NCBI GenBank assembly: GCA_020809705.1
Contig: CP085831.1
Span: 620,001 to 684,000, forward strand
Source of the DNA: Calonectria ilicicola
Lineage: Eukaryota > Ascomycota > Sordariomycetes > Hypocreales > Nectriaceae
Length of the DNA stretch: 64,000 nt
Reading direction: 5' to 3'
The position numbers and the translations under genes are program-made. Under the pieces are notes generated by a model, which worked only from the letters and a program-made list of their open reading frames with translations, was not told where the DNA came from and did no database searches. The number at the start of each line of letters is the position of its first letter. The stretch's first letter is position 1. Positions 1 to 10,544 of this stretch are shown piece by piece.

Positions 1-612
1 CAAGGGCACGCGAGCCTAGAGACGTGCGCCATCAGTCACCGACATCCCGAGTGTTGTGAGACTGTTCTTTGTGAAATATTTATTACCCACAGCTTTGTAT
101 TCGGTAGTTTACTGCGTGTAAAAGACCAATAACGGTGCTTTGAACGTCGGGTGCTTCTCGTAAACGGTGATCCAAGGAATCTCGACCTTGGCTAAAGACA
201 TGGATGTTGGCAGTCCAGAGGGAAAATCTTGCCAACTGGTCTTCCACGCGGCATAGTTCACGACGATCAACATTGGCAGCTTTATCAAGACAATTCTGAA
301 AAGACTGCATGCACAACCGAGCAAATTCTGCAACTGTTGATGCGGGATGTGATTGATCCTCATCCAAGCTGGTCGCCATATCGCTTAGTCCGCACACATG
401 AAGATTACCTAGAAACTCACTCAAGTCGTTTTCGCTTTTTTGGATGCTGAGAAATCCTGCGAAATAGTCGTCAGAAGTGGGGTACATAATCCTAGCCTCA
501 AAATTCAGGCAGTCGTAATATGTTGCAGGGGTTGGGTTGGACAGACTCACCTTTTCATTAGCAACCCCCTCAGACCACTCATCAGGTCTCGAACGCTGCA
601 GCAGGATAACAT
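1..612 (-). CDS. Partial conserved fungal protein, N-terminal part
   Basis: The 5' part of a gene that runs off the left edge. I place the ATG at 612-610, a first intron at 492-550 (GTGAGT to CTAG) and a second at 16-90 (GTGGGT to CTCTAG, CTGAT branch-like motif). The visible exons are 551-612, 91-491 and 1-15, and the frame holds across both joins. The uninterrupted frame through 550 starts with GTG, which is really the donor site, so it is not a start. The block around VEDQLARFSLWTANIHVF followed by SLDHRLREAPDVQ resembles an N-terminal region I associate with many large fungal proteins, often upstream of zinc-finger, ankyrin or NACHT-type modules. The functional domain lies outside the window, so no function is assigned. 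The gene is divergent from the PNP-fusion gene at 688, with only 75 bp between start codons. The start codon is less certain than the reading frame. Confidence 0.55.
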
Positions 613-687
613 GGTTTAGTGTTGAAAATGGCCCGAAAGCTCTAGTCTTATTTGTCCAAGCAGCTACAGAGCAGATAAGCCATCAAA
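613..687. promoter_or_regulatory. Very short divergent intergenic promoter
   Basis: Seventy-five bases separate the inferred start of the leftward gene (ATG at 612) from the start of the rightward PNP-fusion gene (ATG at 688). Any promoter elements must be shared or lie inside the neighbouring 5' ends. I see no clear TATA box. This is an inference from gene spacing. Confidence 0.35.
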
Positions 688-3600
688 ATGGCTTCGACTT
701 GTCCTGCAACGATGCCCACACCCCTCGTCTCCTCGTTGCGGGATACCTACAAAATAATCCAGCAAATCGCCAATTTCATGTGGATTGGCGAGAAAGATGA
801 CGAGTTAAAAATATTTTACGCTAGTATAATGGCATATTGCGCCATATTACGCGATCATATTGGTCGCGTCTGCAACAATAGCGCGGCTGCCATGGATAAA
901 CAACTAGTTGCTGAGTTATCTCGTCCAACCGAATCTCTATTCACACCCCACCTCTTCAGCCTCACACCGGATGACAGACTGCGCGGGTTGAGTCAAGCGC
1001 AAGAAAGGATTCGAGGCATTAAAGACAATGCCGCAAAACTCGAGGCCCTTCAACCGTACTTGGATTTTGGAGCAAGCTCGAAGCAACGTGAGGGATTTGT
1101 GAACTCGCTAGCGACTTGCGAGGATGCGCTGAGAACTCGGTATCCGGAAGATCCCTCGCAATGGGCTCCAGAGGAATTTGCTAGTCCTATCAAGATTTCA
1201 GAGCCATCATATGTTGTTTGGAACGCTGCGCAGTCTATCTTCAAAGCTCTAGTGGCCTGCAAAAGCTGCCCATGTACACCGACGCACGACTTTGGCGCGA
1301 GGCTTTGTTTAGGCACATATCGAAGGCCCGACCATGAATTCGATGTGAATATGAGCGATAATATCGACTTTGACATGTTTCTGTCCATGAAGCAAGATTG
1401 GCATGAGGTCCACATCAACGCTGCGAAGAAGACTACCGTCCAATTTACCAACAACGAACTTGAGCACTGTCAGACAAGGACGAGGGGCCCCAAGACCAGC
1501 GTAATGAAAGTCAAACGGCTTTGTGATCCAATTGCAAGAATTAGCACCATGTCATCATACCGTCTCGAGCTGAAAGTCTCTCGAGATCAGCTTTTCAAAC
1601 TCAGATCGGAGAGGAGCAAGTCTCTTGTAGACAAGTCTAAAACCCCAGTATCCTTGGACCAGTTCCTCAGAGATAAGACAGCTTCATTCACAGGAAGAAC
1701 TAGAGCAATTTTGGCGGTAATTCTGAGTTCTGCCGTTTTCCACCTCTATGACACTCCATGGCTGCAACCAAAGTGGGATTCGTCCCATGTGTTGTTCTTT
1801 CGCACTGCTTCATCCGCAGTGCCGCTAAGGCCCTTTATCCAAACTCGCCTGTCAGATCCCGGCATTGAACTACATTCACCAGATATGCTGGATCCGGATG
1901 ATATTGATCCGGATGATCTCGACCCCGATGATCTGGACCCTGATGATCTGTTGAGACACCAGTGCCCAACTCTTGTCACATTAGCGGTCATGTTATTGGA
2001 AGTGTACTTTGTAACACCATTCGACATCCTGGCAAAGAGATTCAACATTCACATAGGGGCAGAGTTGGAATCATCTAGCTGCACAAGATACATGGATGTA
2101 AATGTAGTATTTCTGGCGTGCCGGAACGAAATCCCCGACAACTCCCAGTTCTACCTAGCCGTGGAACACTGCCTAGATCCAACGATCTGGGAAGATGACA
2201 AAGGTCGCAAATTAGACATCCAGACGCTGAGGACTAGAATTTACGAGAAGGTTGTTTTACCACTAGAAACGGAGTTGAGGCAAGCGTACAGTTCAATATC
2301 TATCGACGACCTTGACAGATTCGCGCAGAACTTGGATTTCGCAAGCTGGGATCAGACAATAAATACATGGAACCAAAATGCAGATACCGAATCATTGCAG
2401 GCGGTTACACCTTCTGTGACTAATTCCGGACAAGTTCGCGGCGTCTCCCCTCGGCCGACAACGGTATATGATGTGCAATATTCTCAGCCACCTCAAGAGC
2501 AGGCAGAAGCGTCTAACGGGGGCAGAATAGAATTGGGTAGGACAATTTCTGAGCCAATACCCAGGAAAAGATCAAGGAGTCCTCTACCAGGCGCTGAAAG
2601 ATTTGTTAGATCATTTAGTGAGTTCGAGGCAGAGGCTACTTTGTCAGACTCTTCGAACCCCAAGAATGTGAGAGAACCAAGTCGATTGGAGTACACTGTG
2701 GGCTTTCTCTGTGCACTCCCCAAGGAGCTCCTTGCTGTACGTGCACTTTTTGATACAAAGTATAGAAGCCCTGGACGGTTGCCAGGGGATAGCAACAACT
2801 ACGCTCTTGGCACAATGAGCGAACACTTGGTCGTTGCTGCTTGTCTTCCAGCAGGAGAATATGGAACCAATGCAGCAGCAGACTCTGCATCAAACATGAA
2901 GAGGAGTTTTCCAAATATCAAATTCTGCCTCTTGGTAGGCATTGGGGGCGGGGTTCCTTCCGAGGAAAATGACATCCGACTTGGAGATGTTGTTGTTAGT
3001 CTTCCGACGACCAGATTTCCCGGTGTAATTCAATATGACCGTGGCAAAGAACTCGAAGATAGTGTTTTCGAACTAACGGGGTCACTTCAACCACCACCTC
3101 GGTCTCTAATGACAGCCATTAGCTCCTTGAGATCAAACCCGGACCTTCCCTCAAACCCACTTCAAATATACATCAATGATATCGTACAGCGGGTGCCCGA
3201 TTCATTAAAAGTGAAATACAAGCACCCTGGACAGGAAAATGACCAACTGTTCAAAGGCATGTGTGCTGCATGTCATACATACGGCTACTGCGGTCAGCAG
3301 GATAGCCACATTCAGAGCAGAAGTCGCCGCGTTTCTGACCATCCAGAAATCTATTACGGTTTAATCGCTTCCGGAAATAGGGTGATCAAGGATGCACATA
3401 CACGCGACAAATGGGCACAAGAATACGGCATTCTTTGTTTCGAGATGGAAGCAGCCGGGGTCATGAATACCTTTCCTTGCCTTGTCATCCGTGGCATTTG
3501 TGATTATGCAGACTCTCACAAAAACAAAGTATGGCAAGAATACGCGGCATCCACGGCTGCAGCTTATGCAAAGTTGCTCTTGAGTGAGGTAGCGACATCC

Positions 3601-3696
3601 GATGATAGCTGGGATGCTCTCTCGTTGAGACAGCCCAGACACCCTTTGGAGCAGGAAACTATAGAAGAAGCGCCCAGCAAGCGGCAAAGGTTCTAG
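688..3696 (+). CDS. DUF7580-like domain + C-terminal PNP_UDP phosphorylase/nucleosidase fusion
   Basis: A single-exon protein of 1002 residues. The ATG at 688 has a strong context (CAAAATGG). Residues about 330-540 contain AVILSSAVFHLYDTPW and CPTLVTLAVMLLEVYF, which match the kinase-like DUF7580 module of fungal NLR-type proteins. It is interrupted by four acidic DPDD repeats at residues 401-420. A linker follows, including a basic KRSRSP stretch. From about residue 669 there is a complete PNP_UDP (MTAN/purine nucleoside phosphorylase-like) domain: FLCALPKE, the glycine loop VGIGGGVP near 751, the ribose-site motif EMEAAG near 920 and the base-site motif CDYADSHKNK near 938. This family cleaves N-glycosidic bonds of nucleosides or nucleotides. 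Bacterial PNP-family immune effectors degrade ATP, and fungal NLRs often carry the domain. A role in allorecognition or cell-death signalling is inferred. Putting PNP at the C-terminus, with no NB-ARC or NACHT, is unusual compared with PNP-NLRs such as the one at 40.0 kb. Confidence 0.8.
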   Translation: MASTCPATMPTPLVSSLRDTYKIIQQIANFMWIGEKDDELKIFYASIMAYCAILRDHIGRVCNNSAAAMDKQLVAELSRPTESLFTPHLFSLTPDDRLRGLSQAQERIRGIKDNAAKLEALQPYLDFGASSKQREGFVNSLATCEDALRTRYPEDPSQWAPEEFASPIKISEPSYVVWNAAQSIFKALVACKSCPCTPTHDFGARLCLGTYRRPDHEFDVNMSDNIDFDMFLSMKQDWHEVHINAAKKTTVQFTNNELEHCQTRTRGPKTSVMKVKRLCDPIARISTMSSYRLELKVSRDQLFKLRSERSKSLVDKSKTPVSLDQFLRDKTASFTGRTRAILAVILSSAVFHLYDTPWLQPKWDSSHVLFFRTASSAVPLRPFIQTRLSDPGIELHSPDMLDPDDIDPDDLDPDDLDPDDLLRHQCPTLVTLAVMLLEVYFVTPFDILAKRFNIHIGAELESSSCTRYMDVNVVFLACRNEIPDNSQFYLAVEHCLDPTIWEDDKGRKLDIQTLRTRIYEKVVLPLETELRQAYSSISIDDLDRFAQNLDFASWDQTINTWNQNADTESLQAVTPSVTNSGQVRGVSPRPTTVYDVQYSQPPQEQAEASNGGRIELGRTISEPIPRKRSRSPLPGAERFVRSFSEFEAEATLSDSSNPKNVREPSRLEYTVGFLCALPKELLAVRALFDTKYRSPGRLPGDSNNYALGTMSEHLVVAACLPAGEYGTNAAADSASNMKRSFPNIKFCLLVGIGGGVPSEENDIRLGDVVVSLPTTRFPGVIQYDRGKELEDSVFELTGSLQPPPRSLMTAISSLRSNPDLPSNPLQIYINDIVQRVPDSLKVKYKHPGQENDQLFKGMCAACHTYGYCGQQDSHIQSRSRRVSDHPEIYYGLIASGNRVIKDAHTRDKWAQEYGILCFEMEAAGVMNTFPCLVIRGICDYADSHKNKVWQEYAASTAAAYAKLLLSEVATSDDSWDALSLRQPRHPLEQETIEEAPSKRQRF
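1888..1947 (+). repeat. Four 15-bp in-frame acidic repeats (DPDD)
   Basis: Four tandem 15-bp units each encode a hydrophobic residue followed by DPDD, inside the DUF7580-like region of the 688 gene. The units differ at synonymous positions (gatccggatgat versus gaccccgatgat), so they are not a very recent slippage product. The aspartate-rich insert could change length by slippage without breaking the frame. Confidence 0.85.
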
Positions 3697-4318
3697 AGCA
3701 GGAAGATTCTGCAAGTTTACCACATATTTATGCCTATCTGGGAATAGCAGGGAGCTGAGAGTTTTGGTTAAGCCTGCACATAAAAAATGATGTATGACAA
3801 TCCGGCAGTATGGGCACGCTTGATGCTTCCTGGGTACGACCTGTCAATCAGTGCACTCCACTTTGTCTGAGTGTTGATTTTGTCTTGGACGACATATTGA
3901 GACAGCCCGAACTCTTGTGGTATTTCATCTACATCTAGTCAGAAATGAATAAGATTTACAGCTTGATAGATAATGTACAATGTCAGAATATATGCAGTGC
4001 GAAAGGATGCGAAAGGATGCATGGTTAGATCTCCAGCAGCACAATCTCGCCAGCCGTAGCACCTTATCGATTAGGAGCGTCAATACGGAAGCCGTGAAAA
4101 TATTATAATTAAGTATGAAGTTTTTTTTTTTTAACTTAAATGCTGCGTTCCTGTTTCTATATCCTCACGCCGCCACATTGTCCCATAGCAGACTCCACAA
4201 CTAGTTGGCTGGAATACGAGTACAAAGCAGACAACCTCACACACCCCCCGTTTTTTGGAGCTGAGCTTCCCACTACCTAGAGTCCTTTGCCTCGCGACCC
4301 TGTCCACAACTGATCATG
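3697..4318. other. Intergenic, convergent 3' ends
   Basis: Spacer between two convergent genes. It holds a 10-bp direct duplication (gcgaaaggat twice, about 3999-4018) and a T-tract near 4121-4132. I see no supportable coding sequence. Confidence 0.5.
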
Positions 4319-5095
4319 CTACTTGTATCCCAATTCTATGCATCGTCCATCGGCCCACGCCTCGTACTCTTTGTACTTTCTCTCGTCCACCACTCCGTTT
4401 CTATCGTGTTCTCTTTTTAGTGCCATTTGCTTGTATATGCTGTTGCCGGCGAAGTCGAGGCCTAGGCAAAGAGAGCACGGAATCGTTATAGAGCAATCTC
4501 CTTCGTATCCAAGCAAAGTCCAATAATCAGCCACTTCTATCCCTTTTCCGCAGCCTGCGCAGAACATTCGCTCTCCATCGCAGAGCGTACATCTTTCCCT
4601 CTCGACCCAAGAAATGACATCCGGAACAGTAATTTTTTCGAACAATATCCTCTTGCCTAAAGCCGCCGTCGGGACCAAGTGGACGGTTGCTTCATTGTCG
4701 GGGAGGTGGAAGGGGCGATCGCCTTCGTTTTGTTCGCGCCTATGTGGCCTCGCAAGGTAGCGTTCGTAAATCTCAACATCATCGGCATTGTCGATGGAGC
4801 CACATGCTTTCCATCTCCGAACCAATGCGCAAGCTACAGTCATAGATCCAGTCTTGTTCTGTTTAATGGAACGAGGTTGAACAAGATAATATCGGTGCGA
4901 CTTGTCGTGTCCAGCCGCGAGGTCAAAAATTTGGTACCATATTTCAAGTGGCAGCTTCTTGTTGCCTTTCTTGGACGAGATGTTGGCTGGAGCTAGATCT
5001 TCAATGGAGTGGAGATACAGACGAGTAAGGTCCAGTATCAAAACACTCTTTTTCTCGACACGAGTGTGTAGCTCAGAGAAGCGTAGTGGCCTCAT
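4319..5095 (-). CDS. F-box-like protein with CxxC pairs
   Basis: A single-exon protein of 258 residues with ATG at 5095. The segment KLPLEIWYQIFDLA near residues 47-60 looks like the first helix of an F-box. A C-terminal region has three CxxC pairs (CTLC, CAGC, CSLC), which could form a zinc-binding module. Proteins of this layout are common, mostly uncharacterised fungal family members, and F-box proteins usually act as SCF ubiquitin-ligase substrate adaptors. The F-box call rests on a short motif only, and the zinc-binding proposal is inference from cysteine spacing. It is convergent with the PNP-fusion gene. I do not recognise a specific orthologue. Confidence 0.6.
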   Translation of the reverse strand: MRPLRFSELHTRVEKKSVLILDLTRLYLHSIEDLAPANISSKKGNKKLPLEIWYQIFDLAAGHDKSHRYYLVQPRSIKQNKTGSMTVACALVRRWKACGSIDNADDVEIYERYLARPHRREQNEGDRPFHLPDNEATVHLVPTAALGKRILFEKITVPDVISWVERERCTLCDGERMFCAGCGKGIEVADYWTLLGYEGDCSITIPCSLCLGLDFAGNSIYKQMALKREHDRNGVVDERKYKEYEAWADGRCIELGYK

Positions 5096-6992
5096 GATTC
5101 TTCGAGGATACTCTTTGTGAAATAACTGGCCAGGTGGTTGTTGTATAATGATGGCCGTTTGCTGTAGTTGAATCCAGGTACTAAATGCCCTTTAAATAAT
5201 GATCAAGTAGACTTCCTAAACTCTAATGTTCGTGACTTCGAATATGTGCAGAACAATACCAAAGATAAAGTACGTCTTGCAAGTGTGCAGCCTAAACATG
5301 ACCCTTTTGTTGCTTCAAAGAGGTTCTTATTGGCTGTGATCCTTTACCTTTATGAGTTGGAAGGCTCCATGAAGTGGGTCTCAAAGCTAACTCAAGCTGT
5401 TATTATTATTCAGACGAGCTTTGCGGCCTTACCAACTGTCAATTCCATGATTTAGAACATGAATGCTTTGCCACGGCATCCCTTGAATATGATGGGCATT
5501 ATGCTGAAAGTCCTGGTATCGTTTAATGAGATGCGCTACGCTTAAAATGACATTTGAATAGGACCGGTAACTCAAACTCATCCGAGTTTTTCACAAGGTG
5601 AGTTACAGGTCCACAAAAAGGAGGATCATCAAGGCTTACAAAGTTTTTCATCCCCCATCATCGGAGATGAGTTCAAGGCCAACGTGTTTTTTTCTTAGCT
5701 GCCTAGATTTCACAACCACGAAACCATTGGAACACAAAATATTCGTAGACATGGTTATCAGTGATTGGTAACCTCTTGATTTTGGATTTGCATATGCATG
5801 CATACCAGATGACTTATGCATACACAGGTAAAAAGAAGTCCGTGCACACCAAGTATCCTTTTCACAGAGGAGCATCAAGATCACAATACCAGATAAAAAA
5901 ATACATCCCACACCGGGATTGACAGTAATTGGGGGCGGTCCAGTAATCAAGGTAGATGCTTCTCGTCCATTTTGATCCTATGTTTTTCAGTCGAATCGAT
6001 TTGGGTGATAATCACGATATTGCTTATCTTATCTCGTTATCGATAACGATTCTCAATCCAATACAATGCAGATCTGTGGACGTTTCGTTTGCACTCTCAA
6101 TAGCATGTTTAAATGAAACAGCAACATGGCTGGATCTTATCCCCATATCACAATTAACTTCAAACTGTTATTATTTATGCCATGATGGAATACGCTTGGG
6201 ACGATAAAATCCCGAACTTTCGTCTCAAATACATCATCTCAAAAGAACTTAACCTGGAGCACTCGCTTATTTGAGTCTCGTGAATGAGATTAAATAAAAT
6301 GTTATTCAATCAATTCAATGTTTCTTCCAAAAAACAATCAAAAGCCACATGGCACTCATTTATCCTTTGTTTGTTTATTTTGAATTAAAAACCAAACAAT
6401 GTGCCCCAACAATCTTTTCCGTACCAACATTTGTGGTCGAAAATCACAAACATGACCAATTTGCAATGGCTTTATTCGGGGTTACTTTTTTTTCTCTTAA
6501 TTCGCTCAGCTGGATGCGCTATCAATGTTATCTCCATTTATCTTGAAGAAAAGGTCTACCAGAATCATGAAATGCGGGACGCATTTGTCGGATGGCAAGT
6601 CCAGCATTTGTGAAGCGTGGTCATCAGCCAATCAATACTGGCAGTATTTGAAACTCGGCGATTTTTTTCACATTGGATTGGCTACATGGAACAGAAAATC
6701 ATTTTGAGGGAGATCAATGGGGTTAAGTCACAAATTTAATTGATAGATGTGATCCGCAGTCTGAGCAATGTAATATGTATTGCTAAAGGAGGGTATCGAT
6801 ATGTATCTAGATAAGTCTAAAGGAGGGTATATTCGACATTAAGAATAAGGAGTGAAATAGGTCGCTAAATGTCAATAAATAAGCCTTATTACTTATTATA
6901 AAAAAATTAACTCCGAATGATGATTAAAACCCGTATTTTGAAGGAATGTCATGACGCTTTCATAATGTTCAAGTTGGTTGTGTCGTTTGTGC
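5096..6992. other. AT-rich intergenic region without a clear gene
   Basis: About 1.9 kb in which every open frame is short, AT-driven and lacks domain-like composition. A 12-bp motif (ctaaaggagggt) occurs twice about 35 bp apart near 6784 and 6819. I see no hidden exons with convincing splice signals. Confidence 0.5.
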
Positions 6993-7421
6993 TTATTTCT
7001 TCACAATGAAGGACTTCCACTGAGACTTTGTGGCATCGCACTTGGAAACTTCAGCGCGAGACTTGCCGTCCTTGCAGTGCTCATCGGTGTAGAGGTAAAC
7101 TGGATGCATGTTAGATTGGGCGTTGCGGGATGGAATGCAGAAGCAACTGGTGCAAAACTTACGCTTGTAACCATCGGTGATGTCGGCCAGACCGATACCC
7201 TTGATAGCAGGGCCGGTAGGGTCAAACTCGCGCAGGCTGGTGCACTTGTTGGTATCAGACTGAAGAACGGTCCAGATGCCAAAGTTCTGAGTTCCAGTGC
7301 AGGTGGTTGAGCCCCAGAGACGGAAATCGCCAATGTGGGGGTCGTTGCGGGCACTGGGGCCACCGGCCTGGGCGCCGGCGATGAGAGCGGTGGCGGAAGC
7401 GAGGATGGAGGTGAAGCGCAT
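6993..7421 (-). CDS. Small secreted protein with four cysteines
   Basis: The ATG at 7421 begins a signal peptide (MRFTSILASATALIAGAQAG). The frame is open from 7421 to 6993, but it contains a 63-bp intron at 7100-7162 (GTAAGT donor, CTAAC branch, CATCCAG acceptor). Because 63 is a multiple of three, the intron does not break the frame, and reading through it would add 21 false residues including two cysteines. The spliced protein has 121 residues, and its mature part has four cysteines, enough for two disulfides. It matches no enzyme family I know and looks like the effector-like or cell-wall-associated small secreted proteins of hypocrealean fungi. A TATATAAGG box lies about 150 bp upstream of the ATG. 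A retained-intron form cannot be excluded. Confidence 0.75.
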   Translation of the reverse strand: MRFTSILASATALIAGAQAGGPSARNDPHIGDFRLWGSTTCTGTQNFGIWTVLQSDTNKCTSLREFDPTGPAIKGIGLADITDGYKRKFCTSCFCIPSRNAQSNMHPVYLYTDEHCKDGKSRAEVSKCDATKSQWKSFIVKK

Positions 7422-7572
7422 TTTGTGAGTGTTGTTGTTGTTGTGGTGGGAGTGGTAGGTGATGTAGATTGGAGAGATGTGTGATGGTGGTGAGGAAGGC
7501 TGTTTGTCTTGGATGGGATTGAAGGCGGTTGGTTGATGATGAATCGGACATCTCTTGGCGTGAGCAAGGCGA

Positions 7573-7582
7573 CCTTATATAC
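7573..7582 (-). promoter_or_regulatory. TATA box of the small secreted protein gene
   Basis: TATATAAGG reads on the minus strand about 150 bp upstream of the ATG at 7421. A strong TATA box fits a regulated, highly expressed secreted-protein gene. The position is seen in the sequence; the function is inferred. Confidence 0.5.
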
Positions 7583-7967
7583 CAAGAGATCGCGATGCGG
7601 CAACGACGGGGTGTTTATCCAGAGCGACGATCTAATTCGCCGACCCAGTCTTTAGACAGATCCGGGCATTCCCGTTGGCGATCCAACACAGCGGTGCTGG
7701 CTTGGACAGTGTCGAGTGTGTGTCTAGTCGGTGGAATGGGGAATACGAGGCAGCGCTTTTGCCCACCGGCGCCGACGTTGCCGCGCTCCGTCTGGCTACA
7801 GGCTCCTAGAGGCCCGGAAGTCGGGGCTAAAGGCGGGGGCTTAGACCGGGGTGGTCATGAGGAGGGTGGGCCAACACGAAGGAACTGCCGATGGATGCAA
7901 GGCCGTGGCGTGGAAAAAAGAGGCTGGTCTGATGGGACAGGCAGTTAACGGTCGGCTGCAATCTGTG

Positions 7968-8009
7968 CGGTGCTGTGCTGTGCTGTCTTGTGTTTTGTTT
8001 TGTTTTGTT
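7968..8009. repeat. Low-complexity GTGCT / TTTTG microsatellite
   Basis: Three tandem gtgct units run into a TTTTG-type repeat (tgttttgttttgttttgttg). Simple-sequence DNA upstream of the small secreted protein gene. Confidence 0.7.
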
Positions 8010-8310
8010 GGCCGTGGGTTACCCTTGCAGAAGGATTGTCGCGGTCCAGTTTTGATTGACGAGCCAGCAACACCGGCCATTTTTGGGAGACATGATTCAT
8101 CCAACAGACTGGGATGTGGCTTTCTGGAATGAGGATCCGGCTCTCTCCACGCTGATGGTTGGTGGCGAGCGACAGGCCATCGAGGCTTGTCTGCGGCTGT
8201 ACCGTCTGGAGCTTTGCATCATTAATAGCACAGCACCATGCCACATTGGATTAGGCCACTACCGTCTTGGGCTGGACACCCACCACCACCATCACCACCC
8301 AGGAAGGCCG

Positions 8311-8350
8311 CTGTGCAGAACTGTGCAGAGCTGTGCAGAGCTGTGCAGAG
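8311..8350. repeat. Four 10-bp tandem repeats (ctgtgcagag)
   Basis: Four tandem copies of ctgtgcaga(g/a), one with an a at the last position, follow a CAC-rich stretch. They are not in a supported reading frame. Each unit contains the palindrome-like core tgca. Confidence 0.85.
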
Positions 8351-10544
8351 GGTAGCACTGCGGCAGATACGAACCGCAGCCCGCCGATCCCTTCTCGCAA
8401 AGTCTCCGAGTGTGAGCGGCCCCTCAACCGTCTTGCATCTCTACACGGGCCCTACATGACATGACGACGGCAACAAGTCTCAAACCTCGCAAGGTGCGCC
8501 CTCGTGAACAGTCCACACGCACGTCTTCCCGAGCTTGTCTGCTCGCGACGACCCCGCACAGAGCTGCACCAAGCACCAAAGGTCCCCGCTGATCTGCACT
8601 GGCCTCGCTATGACGCCAACAGCTTTTTAGCTTAGAGCTGAGTGGCGGGGTAAGAAAGCCGACCGACGTCAGATGATTGAAGCTTGTTGTGCTGCGAGAC
8701 ACTGGCTCCGTCTGTCTGCTGTCATTCGAATCCAAATCCGCGTACAGACTACTGGCACGTTACATCATGGCCCAAAAGCCCAACTCGACCTACAAACGGG
8801 TGACTCGGCAGCGCCATTAGCCACTGTCTCGGATTTCTCAGGGCCACAAAGTCCCCTTTGACCGCCTTCTCTCCAACCACTGGAGCCCGCTATATTTGGA
8901 CACCACGAGTCCTTCGGGTAGCGTCATAGTTAGGGCCCGACCGAGCTTTGGCCACTTTTTCTTCACTGGGGGCCTCGTTGAATGTGCTTGTCTGTTCTGT
9001 CTCACTTGAGCATTTAGCTGTTACGGAGTAGCGCCCACGTCAATGTAAAAACGCTTGCTATTCGAACGGAGCTCATCCGGCACGCGAGCGACCCCATTTC
9101 TCACTTTACACGACTGATGCATAAGCTTAACTGTGTAACAGTGCTACGGCTTTCACCTTGCATCTAACCCGCTCGTCATGTGGTCTCAGAGATATTACCC
9201 TCATAGGTATTGATTGCGCGTTCGATACGAGACTTGCATCGAGGCACCCAGTTCATCTTCACCACCCTACGGCGCAGCACGACTCGTTTATTGTACAGAA
9301 AGCGATAACGCCGATCAGGACGAGAATAGAATAGTAGAAGTGGGCCAAAATCCTCGCTGGCCAAAAACTCGCAACGGGATCGACTCCGCTCGCAGTCGGA
9401 TGAGGGGTAAAAAACCATCTCTTAGGTTTCAAACTCCATCGAGTGAGAATAAGCAGCTAGTCCGTTCTCCACAGTCTGAGGCATGTGCGATGTCGTCGTG
9501 ACCAGTCGGACCGTTTTGTCTGACCAAGAACGCAAAGACCACTTCAGACCGGCAAGGCTTCCGTGATGATGTACGTGTGTCGTCTCGATTACACTTTTGT
9601 CAGAAGATTCTTATTCCAAGTAGACCTCAGTTCCTGACATAATCACATACCGGTGTGGAATTGATCATGAATACTACCCATCCTCTAGGCAGATCGTTAT
9701 TTACCCCACATAAGAGTGCTACTAGATTTACCTTTAGGGTTTCCAGCTCTGGATATTGTCAACGTTTCATTTTGCATACATCAACATTGAGAAAAATGCA
9801 CGGCATACGGGCTTGGGGCCGGGCTTTGCGATATGCATAGCGACTCTAAAAACGTTTGCTCAGTCAACTTGTATCTTGCCGAAATGCTTTTTGCTTTTAT
9901 TTTAGGGTATTCTCAATAACTAAAGATAGAAGATGATAGAAAAAATGAAAAAGATGTGAAATATTGCTTAATTATTCATCTTTTCGTCTTAGATTGCGAT
10001 TGGGGTCCGCGGTATGAGTCAGCGACGGAGCAACTGAGTGAACCTTTTCGGAGCCGCTGTCCGTTGATTGGGCTTACCCTGATCATCCGTCGAAAACATG
10101 CTTTGAGTGTAAGCAAAATGCTTCAGCTCGTGCAAGCATCAGCACAATATTGAAACATCTATGCATCAGGTACTTACCAGCTGCACGCTCCGGAACTTTG
10201 TGGGTTGTTCGAGAACCTCTATATGTGATGCTGACTGCCTAATCCGTCTCACTATCATGCAGTCATCATCTCTGTCTCATGAACCCTCCCTACACGGTGA
10301 TTCTACCACTTCATATAGGATTGGAAGCCTATCACCACCATGTAGCCCCCACTGAGTATAACAAACCGAGGAGCAATTCCACTTGGGACATCACATGTCT
10401 GGCGACGGAAAAATCACGATGGACCCGATAGTCTTTTACAATAATTCACATGAGACTCAGAGAAACTTTTGTGATTATTTGTCAGTATTACTTCAAAATA
10501 TCACGTTTTCCTATAAGCTAGCTTTAAATTGCCAACCCACACTC

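Larger units (their letters stand above)
7583..10544. other. Long spacer between two secreted-protein genes
   Basis: About 3 kb that is GC-richer near the 6993 gene. Open frames of up to about 140 codons occur on both strands, but none has a domain, signal peptide or splice pattern I can support, and several overlap antisense. Low-complexity tracts lie at 7968-8009 and 8311-8350. It is probably a large upstream regulatory region. Confidence 0.45.

Noticed and set aside
83..550. Apparent 155-codon frame starting at 550 on the minus strand
   Set aside because: It starts with GTG inside a GTGAGT donor site. I used the spliced model with an upstream ATG exon instead.
2493..2914. Minus-strand open frames opposite the PNP-fusion gene
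   Set aside because: They are fully inside a long coding exon with clear domains on the other strand and have no family-like composition.
7001..7603. 200-codon minus-strand frame overlapping the secreted-protein gene
   Set aside because: It is Thr/Pro-rich low-complexity reading in another frame of the leader and coding region, without a signal peptide or domain.
7529..8355. Plus and minus ORFs in the GC-rich spacer
   Set aside because: They overlap each other on both strands, have no domain signals, and include a CAC-repeat-derived histidine run.
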